Program-made: the position numbers and the translations under genes
Assembly: GCF_018129965.1 (NCBI RefSeq)
Contig: NZ_JAFCKW010000005.1
Span: 246,088-310,087 of the forward strand
Source of the DNA: Bradyrhizobium diazoefficiens
GTDB lineage: Bacteria; Pseudomonadota; Alphaproteobacteria; Rhizobiales; Xanthobacteraceae
DNA length: 64,000 nt
Direction of reading: 5' to 3'
Shown: one piece after another, positions 26,024-34,899 of the stretch
How positions within the stretch are numbered: the first letter of the stretch is position 1
Layout of the letters: each line of letters opens with the position of its first letter
Notes under the pieces: generated by a model
Database searches by the model: none
Told to the model about the DNA's origin: nothing
The model's input: the letters and a program-made list of their open reading frames with translations, nothing else

Positions 26024-27484
26024 ATGACCGACCTGACCAATGCGGGTGAATCCACTTCGGTATTCGCGAGCCGATCGCGGCTCCGTCTGGCCGTCCCGTT
26101 CAGCCTGATCGAACCCTTGTTCGCGGTGCTCGATTGCGCGATCATCGTCGCGGCCGGCGCCATCGGCGGCATCGCCTATCAGCGCGCGCTCGGCGGCACT
26201 GCCGAGGATGCGTTCTTCTATGCCGGTCTCGGCCTGGTCGCGAGCCTCGCCTATGTGCTGGTCGCGCACTCCCTCGGCCTCTACCGGATGAACCAGCTCC
26301 TCGACGACGAGCGGGACGGCGGACGGGTCTGGGCCGGCTGGTGCCTTGCCGTGCTCGTGCTTGCGGTCGTGTTGTTCCTGTTCAAATCGGGCGACGACGC
26401 CTCGCGCGGCTCGGTGCTCTGCTTCTTTGCGATCGGCGGCGCCGGCCTCCTCGTGGCGCGTTGGCTGGGAAAGCGTGGCCTCCGTTCGGCGCTCGTCGCG
26501 GGCACGATCCGCGGCCGCCGCGCCGTGGTGATCGGGACGCAAGGTGAGCTCGCCCAGTTCGCCAAGGCCGATCTGCTCGCCAGGTTCGGCCTGCACGAGG
26601 CCGATCGCATCACCCTGCCGCGGGAGGGCGCGGCAAAGCTCTCCGCGCCGGGTTCGCTGCAGCACGATGACGCGCTGATGAAGCGGATCAGGGACGCTGC
26701 GGCCGAAGAGATCGTGCTGGCGCTGTCATGGGCCGGCCCGCAGGAGATCGAAGCCCTGCTCGCGCGGCTGCGCGTGATCCCGCTTCCCGTGCGCCTGCTG
26801 CCCGATCGCGCGGTGTCGACGGTGCTGCGTCGCCAGACCTCGATGCCGCAACGACTCTACATGGTGGAGGTGCAACCGGCGCCGTTGTCGGCGCTCGATC
26901 GCCTGACCAAGCGACTGCTCGACATCGTCGTTGCGGCGACGTCGCTGGTTGTGCTGATGCCTCTGCTGATCCTCGCGGCGGTCGCAATCAAGCTGGAGTC
27001 GAAAGGGCCGGTGATCTTCCGGCAGCGCCGCCACGGCTTCAACGGCAAGCCGTTCGTGATCTACAAGCTGCGCAGCATGCATGTGCAGGAGGACGGCGGC
27101 GCGGTGGTGCAGGCGACCAAGCAGGATCCGCGCGTGACCCGTCTCGGGCGTCTGCTGCGCCAGACCAGTATCGACGAACTGCCGCAACTGCTCAACGTGC
27201 TCCGGGGCCACATGTCGATCGTCGGGCCGCGCCCGCATGCGCTGGTGCATGATTACGAGTACGGCGCCATGATCGCGAACTACGCCTACCGCCACCACGT
27301 CAAGCCGGGCATCACCGGCTGGGCCCAGGTGCACGGCTACCGTGGCGGCACGCCGCAGCTCGAACTGATGAAGCAGCGCATCTCGCTCGATTTATGGTAT
27401 ATTGATAATTGGAGCCTTATGCTCGATATCTATATCATGTTCCGGACGGCTTTCGAGTTGATACGGCCGCGCAACGCCTACTGA
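26024..27484 (+). CDS. Polyprenyl-phosphate sugar-1-phosphate transferase (exopolysaccharide priming enzyme)
   Basis: This 486-residue inner-membrane enzyme transfers a sugar phosphate, probably glucose or galactose, from UDP-sugar to undecaprenyl phosphate. ATG 26024 is preferred because of the CCGGGGGCG sequence before it. The N-terminal half has about four transmembrane helices and a nucleotide-binding-like domain ([15 protein letters not shown]). The C-terminal Bac_transf catalytic domain spans ~290-486 and starts with a membrane helix ([19 protein letters not shown]). It then shows the family signatures [50 protein letters not shown] and [16 protein letters not shown]. It starts 148 bases after the foldase gene, behind an A/T-rich regulatory patch. 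Confidence 0.95.
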   Translation: MTDLTNAGESTSVFASRSRLRLAVPFSLIEPLFAVLDCAIIVAAGAIGGIAYQRALGGTAEDAFFYAGLGLVASLAYVLVAHSLGLYRMNQLLDDERDGGRVWAGWCLAVLVLAVVLFLFKSGDDASRGSVLCFFAIGGAGLLVARWLGKRGLRSALVAGTIRGRRAVVIGTQGELAQFAKADLLARFGLHEADRITLPREGAAKLSAPGSLQHDDALMKRIRDAAAEEIVLALSWAGPQEIEALLARLRVIPLPVRLLPDRAVSTVLRRQTSMPQRLYMVEVQPAPLSALDRLTKRLLDIVVAATSLVVLMPLLILAAVAIKLESKGPVIFRQRRHGFNGKPFVIYKLRSMHVQEDGGAVVQATKQDPRVTRLGRLLRQTSIDELPQLLNVLRGHMSIVGPRPHALVHDYEYGAMIANYAYRHHVKPGITGWAQVHGYRGGTPQLELMKQRISLDLWYIDNWSLMLDIYIMFRTAFELIRPRNAY

Positions 27485-27704
27485 TGGGAACCGTCACGGG
27501 GCGGATCGCGTTCCGAAACGGCTCAAATAGTTAACATTGATTCATTTGTCCGTCCGCCGGACCGTTCCTGCTGGTCGGTGCGGCCCTCGATTGCCGGTGC
27601 CGGTAATCATGGCTACAGGAGATTCCGTGCGCCTATTGAAAAGGTTCACGATTCGCGCTTACTAAGACCCGGGCTGGGGCAATTCGGGCCTGAGGGGACC
27701 CATT

Positions 27705-28073
27705 ATGGTTGGCAAGAGGCATGCCTCCGACGAGATTTCGGCCAAGCTGGCGCAGGCCAACGAACTCGCGGCCAAAGGCAAGACCCAGCGCGAGATCTCC
27801 AAGGCGCTTGGCGTCAGCATCATGACTTATCATCGCTGGAAGAAGATGCTCAAATCTTCACCGGCCGTGGATCATGGGAATCGCCTTGTCGAAAGCACGT
27901 CGCGCCCGGCGACGGCGGCGGACGGCAGCTCCGAAGAGACGATCAAGCGGCTGGAACTCGAGAATGCGCAATTGCGCCGTCTCGTCACCGACATGCTGCT
28001 CGAAAAGCTGAAATACGAAGAGGAATTGCGGGCGCGTCAGGGCTCGCGGATCCGTCGGCCGGATAACGGCTAA
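27705..28073 (+). CDS. Small helix-turn-helix protein related to IS3-family OrfA
   Basis: This 122-residue protein has an N-terminal helix-turn-helix (~8-52: DEISAKLAQANELAAKGKTQ, then REISKALGVSIMTYHRWKK) and a C-terminal leucine zipper (LELENAQLRRLVTDMLLEKL). This is the layout of IS3/IS407 transposase OrfA. No OrfB integrase, terminal inverted repeats or target duplications are visible, so it is probably a domesticated, freestanding DNA-binding protein. GAGGGG precedes ATG 27705. It is convergent with the Wzz/kinase gene, the stop codons being one base apart. The upstream 220 bases are A/T-rich near 27525-27545 (AAATAGTTAACATTGATTCA). A role in controlling the exopolysaccharide/adhesin region is inference. 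Confidence 0.7.
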   Translation: MVGKRHASDEISAKLAQANELAAKGKTQREISKALGVSIMTYHRWKKMLKSSPAVDHGNRLVESTSRPATAADGSSEETIKRLELENAQLRRLVTDMLLEKLKYEEELRARQGSRIRRPDNG

Positions 28074-28074
28074 G

Positions 28075-30411
28075 CTAGGCTCCCCTCATATAGTATCCGT
28101 TCTGGTAGATGCCGGGCTGCTCGAACCTTTCGAGCAGCTTCAGGTTGGCCTTGTTCAGGACGATACCGAGCAGGCGGTCGTGCAACTCTGTCTCGGCGAG
28201 CAGGTGACGGCGCACCGTCTTGATGCTGGTGGCGCCCCATTCCACGACGAAGACGAAAGAATCGATCGCCGGAACGATCGCCCGGACGTCGACGACCGGC
28301 GCCAGCGGCGGCAGGTCGACGATGATGTAATCGTAGCTCTGGCGTAGCCGCTCCAGGAGGTCGCGAAACCCTTGCGAGGCCAAGACCTCGTCCGAGTGGA
28401 CCGGGGCCTCGGTGAGCAACAGCGGCAGCAAGGCAAGTCCCGTGCTCGGCTCCAGGCCGGTGGCCTTGGCAAGGTCGAGCTTGCCGTTCATGACCTCGAG
28501 CCATCCGGCCTGCGGCCGCGGCGTCAGTGACCGCGCCAGCGTCGGGTTGCGCAGATCGGCGTCGATCAGCACCACGCGCCGGCCGGCGTCGGCCATCAGC
28601 GCCGCAAGGTTGGCGGCGACGGTGGACTTGCCTTCGCTGGGGAGGGTGGAGGTGATGCCGATGACCTTGGTCTCGCGGACATTGGCCTGCAGCCACGCGC
28701 TCACCTTGATGGCGCGGAATGCCTCGGTGAACACCGAAATGGGATCGTCGACCGCGCGCCGTTTCAGGGAATCGCTGAAAGCGTAGCGTGGCTGCTGCGC
28801 CGGCGCAGGCTTCAGCGCGACATGGTCCGTCGTTGCTTGCGGCGGCGGAAGAGCGGCGAGATCGCCGGGATCGGCCGCCATGATGGCACCGGATCGCGGC
28901 AGCACCGGCGCGGCCGACGCGGAGGCCAGCGGGATCACGGACAGGCAGCGCGCGCCGAGCTCCTGTTCGACCTGCCGCGCCGTACGGAACACGCCGTCGA
29001 CGGCCTCGCGCAGCGCCGCGATGCCGATCCCGGCCATCAGCCCCAGCGAGAGCGAAATGGCGAGCACCAGCGACGTCACCGGCCTGCTTTTCCTGGTCGG
29101 CGCGACCGCCGGGCTGATGATGCGCGCGTCGGTGATCGGGAACGATTGCTGCTGGATCGCCTCCATGTAGCGCTGGAGGAAATTGTCGAACAGCGTGTGA
29201 TAGACCTTGGCAGAGCTCTCGAGCTCGGCAAGGCCGAGCCGGTCGCGGTTGGTGAGCTGTCCTTCCGACACCAGCGCGGCCAGCGACCGTTCCATGCTTT
29301 CCTGGCGCGTGCGGGCGATCTCGTAGTCGCTTCTGTAGCTGCCCGCGATCCGCCCGAGCTCGGAGCGGATGTTGCGGCGGATCTCTTCCATCTGGTCGCG
29401 CAGATTGGCCGCCGCAGAATGGTCGGCGCCGTAGCGGCTGGAGATGTTGGCCTCGCGCGCGGATAGGTCGATATACTGGTTGCGCAGCCGGGTGATGACG
29501 TCGTTCTTCAGCGTGTCTGCGACCGCGCCTTCGCTCACGTCCAGTTTCTGGACCTGCTCGATCCGGTCAAGGCGCGCCTTGGCCTCGCTGGTTGCGCCGC
29601 GTGCGGTCGCAAGCTGGCTGTTCAGCTCGTAGAGCTGCTGCTCGCCGATCAGCCGGCTGAACGTGCTGGCGCCGGCCGTCGACGAGGCGCTGGCGCCGCC
29701 GAGATCGACGATGTTGTTCTTTTCCTTGAAGTCCAGCACGGCGCGGTCCGCCGCCGCCGCCTTCGACTTCAGCTCGTTGATGCGGTCCTGCAGCCACGCG
29801 CCTGCGCGTGTCACAGTCTGGTATTTGGCGCCGAGCTGGTCGTCGATATAGGCCTCCGCGATGGCGTTGGCGACCTTTGCCGCGGTCGCGGCGCTCTTTG
29901 CCGTGTACGAGATGTTCAGCGCATAGGTCTTGTCAGCGCGCGCGATGCTGCGATGGGCGAGAAACTCGTCGAGCGCCCGCTGCTCGCGCTCGTCCGCACT
30001 GCCCGCGGCGGGGGAGGCGAACGGGTTCCAGCTGCTCGTTCCCGAAAACTCGGGATCGTCGGCAAGATGCAGGTCCTTGACGACGGCGAGGCCAAGCTTG
30101 CGCGAGGCCAGGATCTCGACCTGCGAGCCCACCTGAAGCGTGTCGAGCGGGATGTCGCCCTGCGGCTGGAGCTGGTTCTGCAGCACCCGCAGCGTGGTGC
30201 TGTCGATCAGCAGCGTGGTGGTGGCGGTGTATTGCGCCGGTGTGACCAGCAGATAGAGAACTCCGATCGCAAGCGCCACGGCGGGCGCGATCAGAAATAC
30301 CCGGTATTGACGCCGGGCGAGTCCGGTCACCTGGTCGATCAGGGCCGACATCGAGCCCGAGGCGTCGTCCCGCCCGTGGTCGACATGTGTTCTGCGCACC
30401 AGCATATCCAT
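28075..30411 (-). CDS. Exopolysaccharide chain-length determinant fused to a bacterial tyrosine kinase (Wzc/ExoP type)
   Basis: This 778-residue inner-membrane co-polymerase controls exopolysaccharide length and export. A Wzz domain follows TM1 (~38-58, VFLIAPAVALAIGVLYLLV). Long periplasmic coiled coils run ~190-420, with a GumC-like region, and TM2 is near SLVLAISLSLGLMAGIGIAAL (~450). The cytoplasmic BY-kinase domain (~575-760) carries Walker A (STLPSEGKST), Walker A' (VVLIDADLR) and Walker B (YIIVDLPPLAP). The tail YQNGYYMRGA offers three closely spaced tyrosines for autophosphorylation, a shorter cluster than in E. coli Wzc. With the OPX lipoprotein at 13630 it would form a trans-envelope export complex. 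Confidence 0.93.
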   Translation of the reverse strand: MDMLVRRTHVDHGRDDASGSMSALIDQVTGLARRQYRVFLIAPAVALAIGVLYLLVTPAQYTATTTLLIDSTTLRVLQNQLQPQGDIPLDTLQVGSQVEILASRKLGLAVVKDLHLADDPEFSGTSSWNPFASPAAGSADEREQRALDEFLAHRSIARADKTYALNISYTAKSAATAAKVANAIAEAYIDDQLGAKYQTVTRAGAWLQDRINELKSKAAAADRAVLDFKEKNNIVDLGGASASSTAGASTFSRLIGEQQLYELNSQLATARGATSEAKARLDRIEQVQKLDVSEGAVADTLKNDVITRLRNQYIDLSAREANISSRYGADHSAAANLRDQMEEIRRNIRSELGRIAGSYRSDYEIARTRQESMERSLAALVSEGQLTNRDRLGLAELESSAKVYHTLFDNFLQRYMEAIQQQSFPITDARIISPAVAPTRKSRPVTSLVLAISLSLGLMAGIGIAALREAVDGVFRTARQVEQELGARCLSVIPLASASAAPVLPRSGAIMAADPGDLAALPPPQATTDHVALKPAPAQQPRYAFSDSLKRRAVDDPISVFTEAFRAIKVSAWLQANVRETKVIGITSTLPSEGKSTVAANLAALMADAGRRVVLIDADLRNPTLARSLTPRPQAGWLEVMNGKLDLAKATGLEPSTGLALLPLLLTEAPVHSDEVLASQGFRDLLERLRQSYDYIIVDLPPLAPVVDVRAIVPAIDSFVFVVEWGATSIKTVRRHLLAETELHDRLLGIVLNKANLKLLERFEQPGIYQNGYYMRGA

Positions 30412-30764
30412 CGTCGATCAGATCCTCGGCGCCTGGCACGGCCGGCACATGTTACTCAATCCATCCCGCCGCACGGACGGCGACGGCATGAACGGGTCGG
30501 ACCGGCAGCTTGTGAGGAAACGGCGTGACCGCGGCCTCGACGCACGCGCCAGCCGCGCCGCCAGATCGGGTCCATCACGCTCATCGCGTTATCTCTAACG
30601 AAGAAATAATACACAATTGCAACACGGGATCGGCGCGGCGTGCGCGCAGGCGCCGATGCCGTCCGGTTATATGTTATTCATATCATCCGCTTAGGTCGCG
30701 GGCGCGTTGTGTTCGTGCCTGGAGCCGGCCGGGACACGTCCGGCGACGATCTTGGACGCGCCGC
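30412..30764. promoter_or_regulatory. Intergenic region upstream of the Wzz/kinase gene
   Basis: These 353 bases hold no credible gene. Two A/T-rich islands (30588-30620 with AGAAATAATACACAATTGCA, and 30665-30692 with TTATATGTTATTCATATCAT) interrupt GC-rich sequence. They are the likely promoter/operator region of the minus-strand kinase gene, since the flanking SOUL gene points the other way into this space with its 3' end. Confidence 0.4.
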
Positions 30765-31463
30765 TCAGGTGGGCGGCGAAATATCTAGCATGATCTCGTT
30801 GCGACGGAAAATCGGCAGCGTCCACGGCGGATTGTAGAAAGCGAGCAGCGGCTCGCCCGTGGTTGCGATGCTGTGGCGGGCGGCATAGTCGCGCAGCTCG
30901 AGCGTCTTGGCCTTGATGACCTCGTCGGAGGCGAGGCCCAAAAAACCGATCGCGAGCATGCGCCTGGCCGCCTGGGGATGGAGGGTGACGCGCGGATCCT
31001 TCGGCGCGGGCAATTTGTCGAGTGTCCAGTCCGAGGGCATCACGAAGCGGACGGTCCAACGGTCGCTTGCTCCGGCCTGTTGCGTGACCGGTGCGGTCAT
31101 GGCGATCTTCGAACTGGCCTGCTGCTGCACCGGCGCGGTCATCGCGATCTTGGTGTTCGGCGTGTTGGCGCCGAAGATGTAAGCCGCGATCAGCCTGAAA
31201 CCCTGTTCGATCGCAGGCTTGCGCTCCCCTTCGACCTCGGCTTCGGCTACGATCATCGCGCCGTAATCGCGGACCTCGATCGCGCCGTCCTGCTTCACGA
31301 CGTCATATTTCGGCTGCTCGACCCGGCTCATGATGGGTCCCGCGGCAATGGCGGCGACGACGCAAACGACGAGGATCGCGAGGAGCCAGAGCATTGCCGT
31401 GCGCTTTCTGCCTCTCCTCGCGGCATCCTCGACAGGCGCCCCTGTGGTCGTCATGGATTGCAA
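30765..31463 (-). CDS. Membrane-anchored SOUL family heme-binding protein
   Basis: This 232-residue protein has an N-terminal transmembrane anchor (~22-46, MLWLLAILVVCVVAAIAAGPIM), so the SOUL domain (~50-230) faces the periplasm. Family text includes EVRDYGAMIVAEAEVEGER, FRLIAAYIFGANTPNTKIAM, a doubled KIAMTAPV segment, then RFVMPSDWTLDKLPAP and LAFYNPPWTLPIFRRNEIM near the end. SOUL proteins bind heme or tetrapyrroles; the physiological role in bacteria is unclear. Its start overlaps the 3' end of the DUF6671-like gene by 13 bases, so it probably belongs to the dabBA operon. Confidence 0.88.
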   Translation of the reverse strand: MQSMTTTGAPVEDAARRGRKRTAMLWLLAILVVCVVAAIAAGPIMSRVEQPKYDVVKQDGAIEVRDYGAMIVAEAEVEGERKPAIEQGFRLIAAYIFGANTPNTKIAMTAPVQQQASSKIAMTAPVTQQAGASDRWTVRFVMPSDWTLDKLPAPKDPRVTLHPQAARRMLAIGFLGLASDEVIKAKTLELRDYAARHSIATTGEPLLAFYNPPWTLPIFRRNEIMLDISPPT

Positions 31464-32317
31464 ACCTCACACCACATCGGATCGGAACTCAAGCGTGGCG
31501 GCCTGATTTTCCGCTGCATTCGGTGGCCGCAGGTTGTGCAGCCGTAGATCTCTGCGCGGATCCGCCGCGTCGGCTGCTCGCAGTCGCGGCAGGGCAGGCC
31601 GCGCTCGACATCGACCAGTCCGAAGCCGGGCCGTCCGCAACATGAGCACAAACGCGCCGTGCGGAGCGCCAGATGTCGCGCAAGGCGCGCGATGGAGGAC
31701 ATCCGCGTCGGGTTAACATGGGCGCGCATGTCGGTGGTCGCAAGAGCGCGATCCCCGGTCGCGAAGGCCTTGGTCAATGCGGCCCGGAGCGAGGCTGCAT
31801 CCGCAATGCCCTTCGCGATCATGGTTCGCGCCGGATTGTCCCTTTGCACCACCAGCGCATGGCTTGGAAAACCTGCGCGCTGCAGAAAGGTCTCGATTCC
31901 GTCGAGCGGCCCGAGGCTGATGTGGCCCAGGTTCGTGGTGGTGCGCCGCTGGACCACGATGTCGTGGCTGCCGGCTGCTTCGCAGAGCACCAGCACCTCG
32001 AGGCCCGCGGCCGTAAAGGGCGCATGCGGGTGCGGGCCGAACGCGCCTTCGCTGCCGATGCCGAGATCGGCTCCGGTGGTCTCGATCGCAAGCCGGGCTT
32101 TCAACCGCGCGGCCTCGACCACGGTGCCGACGCGCGGGACCTCGCCCGTGAACGTGCCGAGTGCATCGGTGTCGACGGCAGGCGCCGTGGTGAGTGTGAT
32201 GCCGAACCACTGGCAAAGGGGCGGCGCGATGGCGCGCTCCTTGCCGTGCATGGTGGCGACCGCGGCCCACAGCCCTCGATAGGGATGGTTCGGCTGTACC
32301 CGGCAGAGGGCCGTCAT
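31451..32317 (-). CDS. DUF6671-like protein with C-terminal zinc ribbons
   Basis: This 288-residue protein is of unknown function. The N-terminal ~200 residues form a conserved alpha/beta domain with polar motifs (YRGLWAAVATMHGKERAI, GAFGPHPHAPF, TDMRAHVNPTRM). The last ~70 residues contain four cysteine knuckles (CSCC, CRDC, CTTC, CEVC), enough for two zinc ribbons. The ATG overlaps the 3' end of dabA by four bases (32314-32317), which implies coupled translation and a functional tie to inorganic-carbon uptake. I recognise the architecture but know of no demonstrated activity. Confidence 0.75.
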   Translation of the reverse strand: MTALCRVQPNHPYRGLWAAVATMHGKERAIAPPLCQWFGITLTTAPAVDTDALGTFTGEVPRVGTVVEAARLKARLAIETTGADLGIGSEGAFGPHPHAPFTAAGLEVLVLCEAAGSHDIVVQRRTTTNLGHISLGPLDGIETFLQRAGFPSHALVVQRDNPARTMIAKGIADAASLRAALTKAFATGDRALATTDMRAHVNPTRMSSIARLARHLALRTARLCSCCGRPGFGLVDVERGLPCRDCEQPTRRIRAEIYGCTTCGHRMQRKIRPPRLSSDPMWCEVCNP

Positions 32318-34899
32318 GCGCTCTCCCAGACCCGGGGCGACACGCAGCGGCGAATGATGCGGCCATCCGGGCTGAGCGAGTGCAGCATGACCCAGCCATT
32401 GGCGACGAGGTCGCGCACGGTCTGATGGCGCTCCATGACGGCACCCATGGCCGCTTCCGGTGCGGCGATGAAGACGTTGAGACGGATCGGCTCGTGCACC
32501 GGGCGCTCGCCGTCATGCACCGATTGCAAGGGCAGCCCGACGCGCAGATCGCCGGCATTGCCCTCGATGACGCCAAGCTGGCCGACGATGTTGTGAAGCA
32601 CCTTGTTGCCGGCGCCGAACGCCGAATTGTTCACGGTCGAGCCGAAATATTGCAGGTTGATCCAGCTCGCGACCACCATGGGCGCGGTCATGATCAGCTC
32701 CAGCACCCGGTCGTTGTCATCCCGCTCATGTTCGTAGCTGTGCAGGAACGCCCGTCCGGCGAAATCGATGCCGCGCGTCAGCGCCCGGGGGGCGGCAATG
32801 AACGCCGCGTTGCCGGCAAGGCCCCATTCGGGACGGACCTGCGACCAGTCGCGGCTGCGCGCGATCACGCGGGCGTCGATGTTCGTGCGCTCTTCCAGGC
32901 CAAGCAGCGCGCTGCGCTCCAGCCGGGCAAGACCGGCCGCCTTGGCGAGCCGCTCCTTGAGCAAGGCGAGGTCCGGCGCCAGGTCCTGCGGCAGCTGCTC
33001 GACGTCGAAGATCCTGACATCGTCCGTGGTGGTGTCGTGCAGGGCGCCCAAAAACCAGGTGTGGGAGGGAATGGCGATCCCCTTGTCGGCGAGGCCCTTG
33101 CGGACCTCTGCGTCATTGAGGATGGACGCTGCGACCCGTGCGTTGGCTTCGCCGGTGTGGCCGCCGCAGGCGCCGCAGTCGAGACCCGAGGCGTGCGGAT
33201 TGTTGACCGTGGTGCTGCCATGCCCTGCAAGCAGGACAAGTCGCGCGAACGGTCCGGTCAGCGACATCGCCTTCAGCACCGCCTCCGCCATTGCAACCCG
33301 CTGCGCGGGCGTAAAGCCGGTCGCCCGGCCTGCGACCTCCGCTGGCCTGAGGCGCGGGCCGACCCGCGCCGACACCGCATCATCCAGTCCGTCGAGGCTT
33401 GGGGACGGGACGGGCCGCGTGAGACCGGCACTGTCGGTCACGATCTTGGCAGCGAATCCGAGCCCTGCCGTCTCCACGAACGAGAATGAGGACACGGCCG
33501 AGACCTTGAACGACTTCCAGGCCTTGGCGGCGCGCCGCCTGAGCAGTCGCAGCCCGAGGATCCTGCCTTCCTCGGCCGCGTCGGCGCCTTTGACGGCCTC
33601 GCAGACCACAAAGGCCGGTTTCAGCAGAACCGGGCATTGCGCTCCGCCGCGCGCTTGCCCGATCGGCACATATTCGATCGGGAAGCCGAAGAAGCCCGCA
33701 AAACCGATGGTCTCGACCTCGGGATAGGCGGTCTCCAGCGCGCGCCGGAAGATTTCCGAACGCACGTCGATGCAGAACGCCGCTTGCACCGGTGGAGCAA
33801 TGACGGCGGACTCGGCCCGCTTGCGGCCGGCGTTGTCGAGCAGCGTCCGGGACAGCCGCCGGCGGAAGGCGATCTCGTAGGCTTCCTGGAGCAGCAGATC
33901 GACGCCGAGCTCGGGTGTTTCATCGAGCCTGTGATCCGCCGGAAGCTGCGCGGCATCGCGCATGGCCTCGTGCCAGGCCGCGCGAAATCTCGCGTCGGAA
34001 CGCGCGTTGAACAGCGCGAACCCCCATGCCAGCCGGATCGCAAGCAGCTCAATCAGTGTATCGTCGGTCTTGCCGTCCAGCTCGGCATCCCATCCCGCAT
34101 AGCGAGCATAGGCCGACCAGCCGCCGATGTCGAACAGCGCGCGAAACAGATAGTCCTCGATCGCTCGCCCGGGAATGCCGAGACGCTGGATCACAGCCGC
34201 GATGCAGGCGAGGGGATCGCCCGGCAATTCGCGCACCGTGGCCCTGAAGCCCGAAATTCCCATCGCCTCTGGATTGCGGTCGAACCGCGCGAGCGCGCGC
34301 CATGCCGCATAGGGTTTCAAGGTGCGGACAGGCATGGGCCAGTTCGCCTGGCCGCCGTCGAAATAAGCGGCGCAGAACGAAGAGATTTCGTCGATCATGA
34401 AGGCGACCAGCGACACCTGCCGGTCGCCTTCGGCGAGCCGGTCGAGAACCTCGGCGATGGTCGCGACCACAGCCGGAGGTTTCGATGATGGGTCCGCTTC
34501 CTGCCGTGCGGCCTGCTTCAGCCGCGCAAGGTCCATGTCCTCCAAGGGATGGATGGCGAGCGCCGCCTGGAGTGCGTCGTCGTCGATCAATCCCTGCGCG
34601 ATCGCATCGCGATAGAAGCTGCGCGGCATCAGCATGCGCGTTCGCGCGATGCGATTGAAGGCCGCGCATGTCGCGGCAAAGGACTGGTCGGTGAAGCCGA
34701 GGAACGGATTGACCGCGACGAAGTGCTTCAATGGCCAGAGCGGGGCGATCCGCTTGCAGGCGGCATTGATCGAGGCGATCAGGTCTGCGTCGGGGTTGGC
34801 GTCTTGGGTCTGGTCGATGTCGTCGAGAGCGGCGCGTGCGAGTGCGGTCATGGGAGCGGCTTTCCTGGAACGACGGGGACGGTTGATCGGCTCGATCAT
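32314..34899 (-). CDS. dabA: DabA, inorganic-carbon accumulation subunit (DUF2309, beta-carbonic-anhydrase-like)
   Basis: This 861-residue cytoplasmic partner of a DabAB/MpsAB vectorial carbonic-anhydrase pump is thought to hydrate CO2 to bicarbonate, driven by a cation gradient through DabB. The expected zinc ligands are visible: Cys and Asp in FCIDVRSE (~C374/D376), His in LLAGHGSTT (~H557), and Cys in LDCGACGG (~573). N-terminal family text is PLWPLKHFVAVNPFLGF. ATG 34899 overlaps the dabB stop (ATGA). ATG 34851 is an alternative with a better AGGAAAG ribosome-binding site; the extra 16 residues are basic and poorly conserved-looking. The reading frame stays open far upstream but that part runs through dabB out of frame. 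Confidence 0.93.
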   Translation of the reverse strand: MIEPINRPRRSRKAAPMTALARAALDDIDQTQDANPDADLIASINAACKRIAPLWPLKHFVAVNPFLGFTDQSFAATCAAFNRIARTRMLMPRSFYRDAIAQGLIDDDALQAALAIHPLEDMDLARLKQAARQEADPSSKPPAVVATIAEVLDRLAEGDRQVSLVAFMIDEISSFCAAYFDGGQANWPMPVRTLKPYAAWRALARFDRNPEAMGISGFRATVRELPGDPLACIAAVIQRLGIPGRAIEDYLFRALFDIGGWSAYARYAGWDAELDGKTDDTLIELLAIRLAWGFALFNARSDARFRAAWHEAMRDAAQLPADHRLDETPELGVDLLLQEAYEIAFRRRLSRTLLDNAGRKRAESAVIAPPVQAAFCIDVRSEIFRRALETAYPEVETIGFAGFFGFPIEYVPIGQARGGAQCPVLLKPAFVVCEAVKGADAAEEGRILGLRLLRRRAAKAWKSFKVSAVSSFSFVETAGLGFAAKIVTDSAGLTRPVPSPSLDGLDDAVSARVGPRLRPAEVAGRATGFTPAQRVAMAEAVLKAMSLTGPFARLVLLAGHGSTTVNNPHASGLDCGACGGHTGEANARVAASILNDAEVRKGLADKGIAIPSHTWFLGALHDTTTDDVRIFDVEQLPQDLAPDLALLKERLAKAAGLARLERSALLGLEERTNIDARVIARSRDWSQVRPEWGLAGNAAFIAAPRALTRGIDFAGRAFLHSYEHERDDNDRVLELIMTAPMVVASWINLQYFGSTVNNSAFGAGNKVLHNIVGQLGVIEGNAGDLRVGLPLQSVHDGERPVHEPIRLNVFIAAPEAAMGAVMERHQTVRDLVANGWVMLHSLSPDGRIIRRCVSPRVWESA

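Noticed and set aside
27485..28073. The OrfA-like gene as evidence of an insertion sequence
   Set aside because: No OrfB, terminal inverted repeats or target-site duplication could be seen on either side, so I treated it as a freestanding gene.
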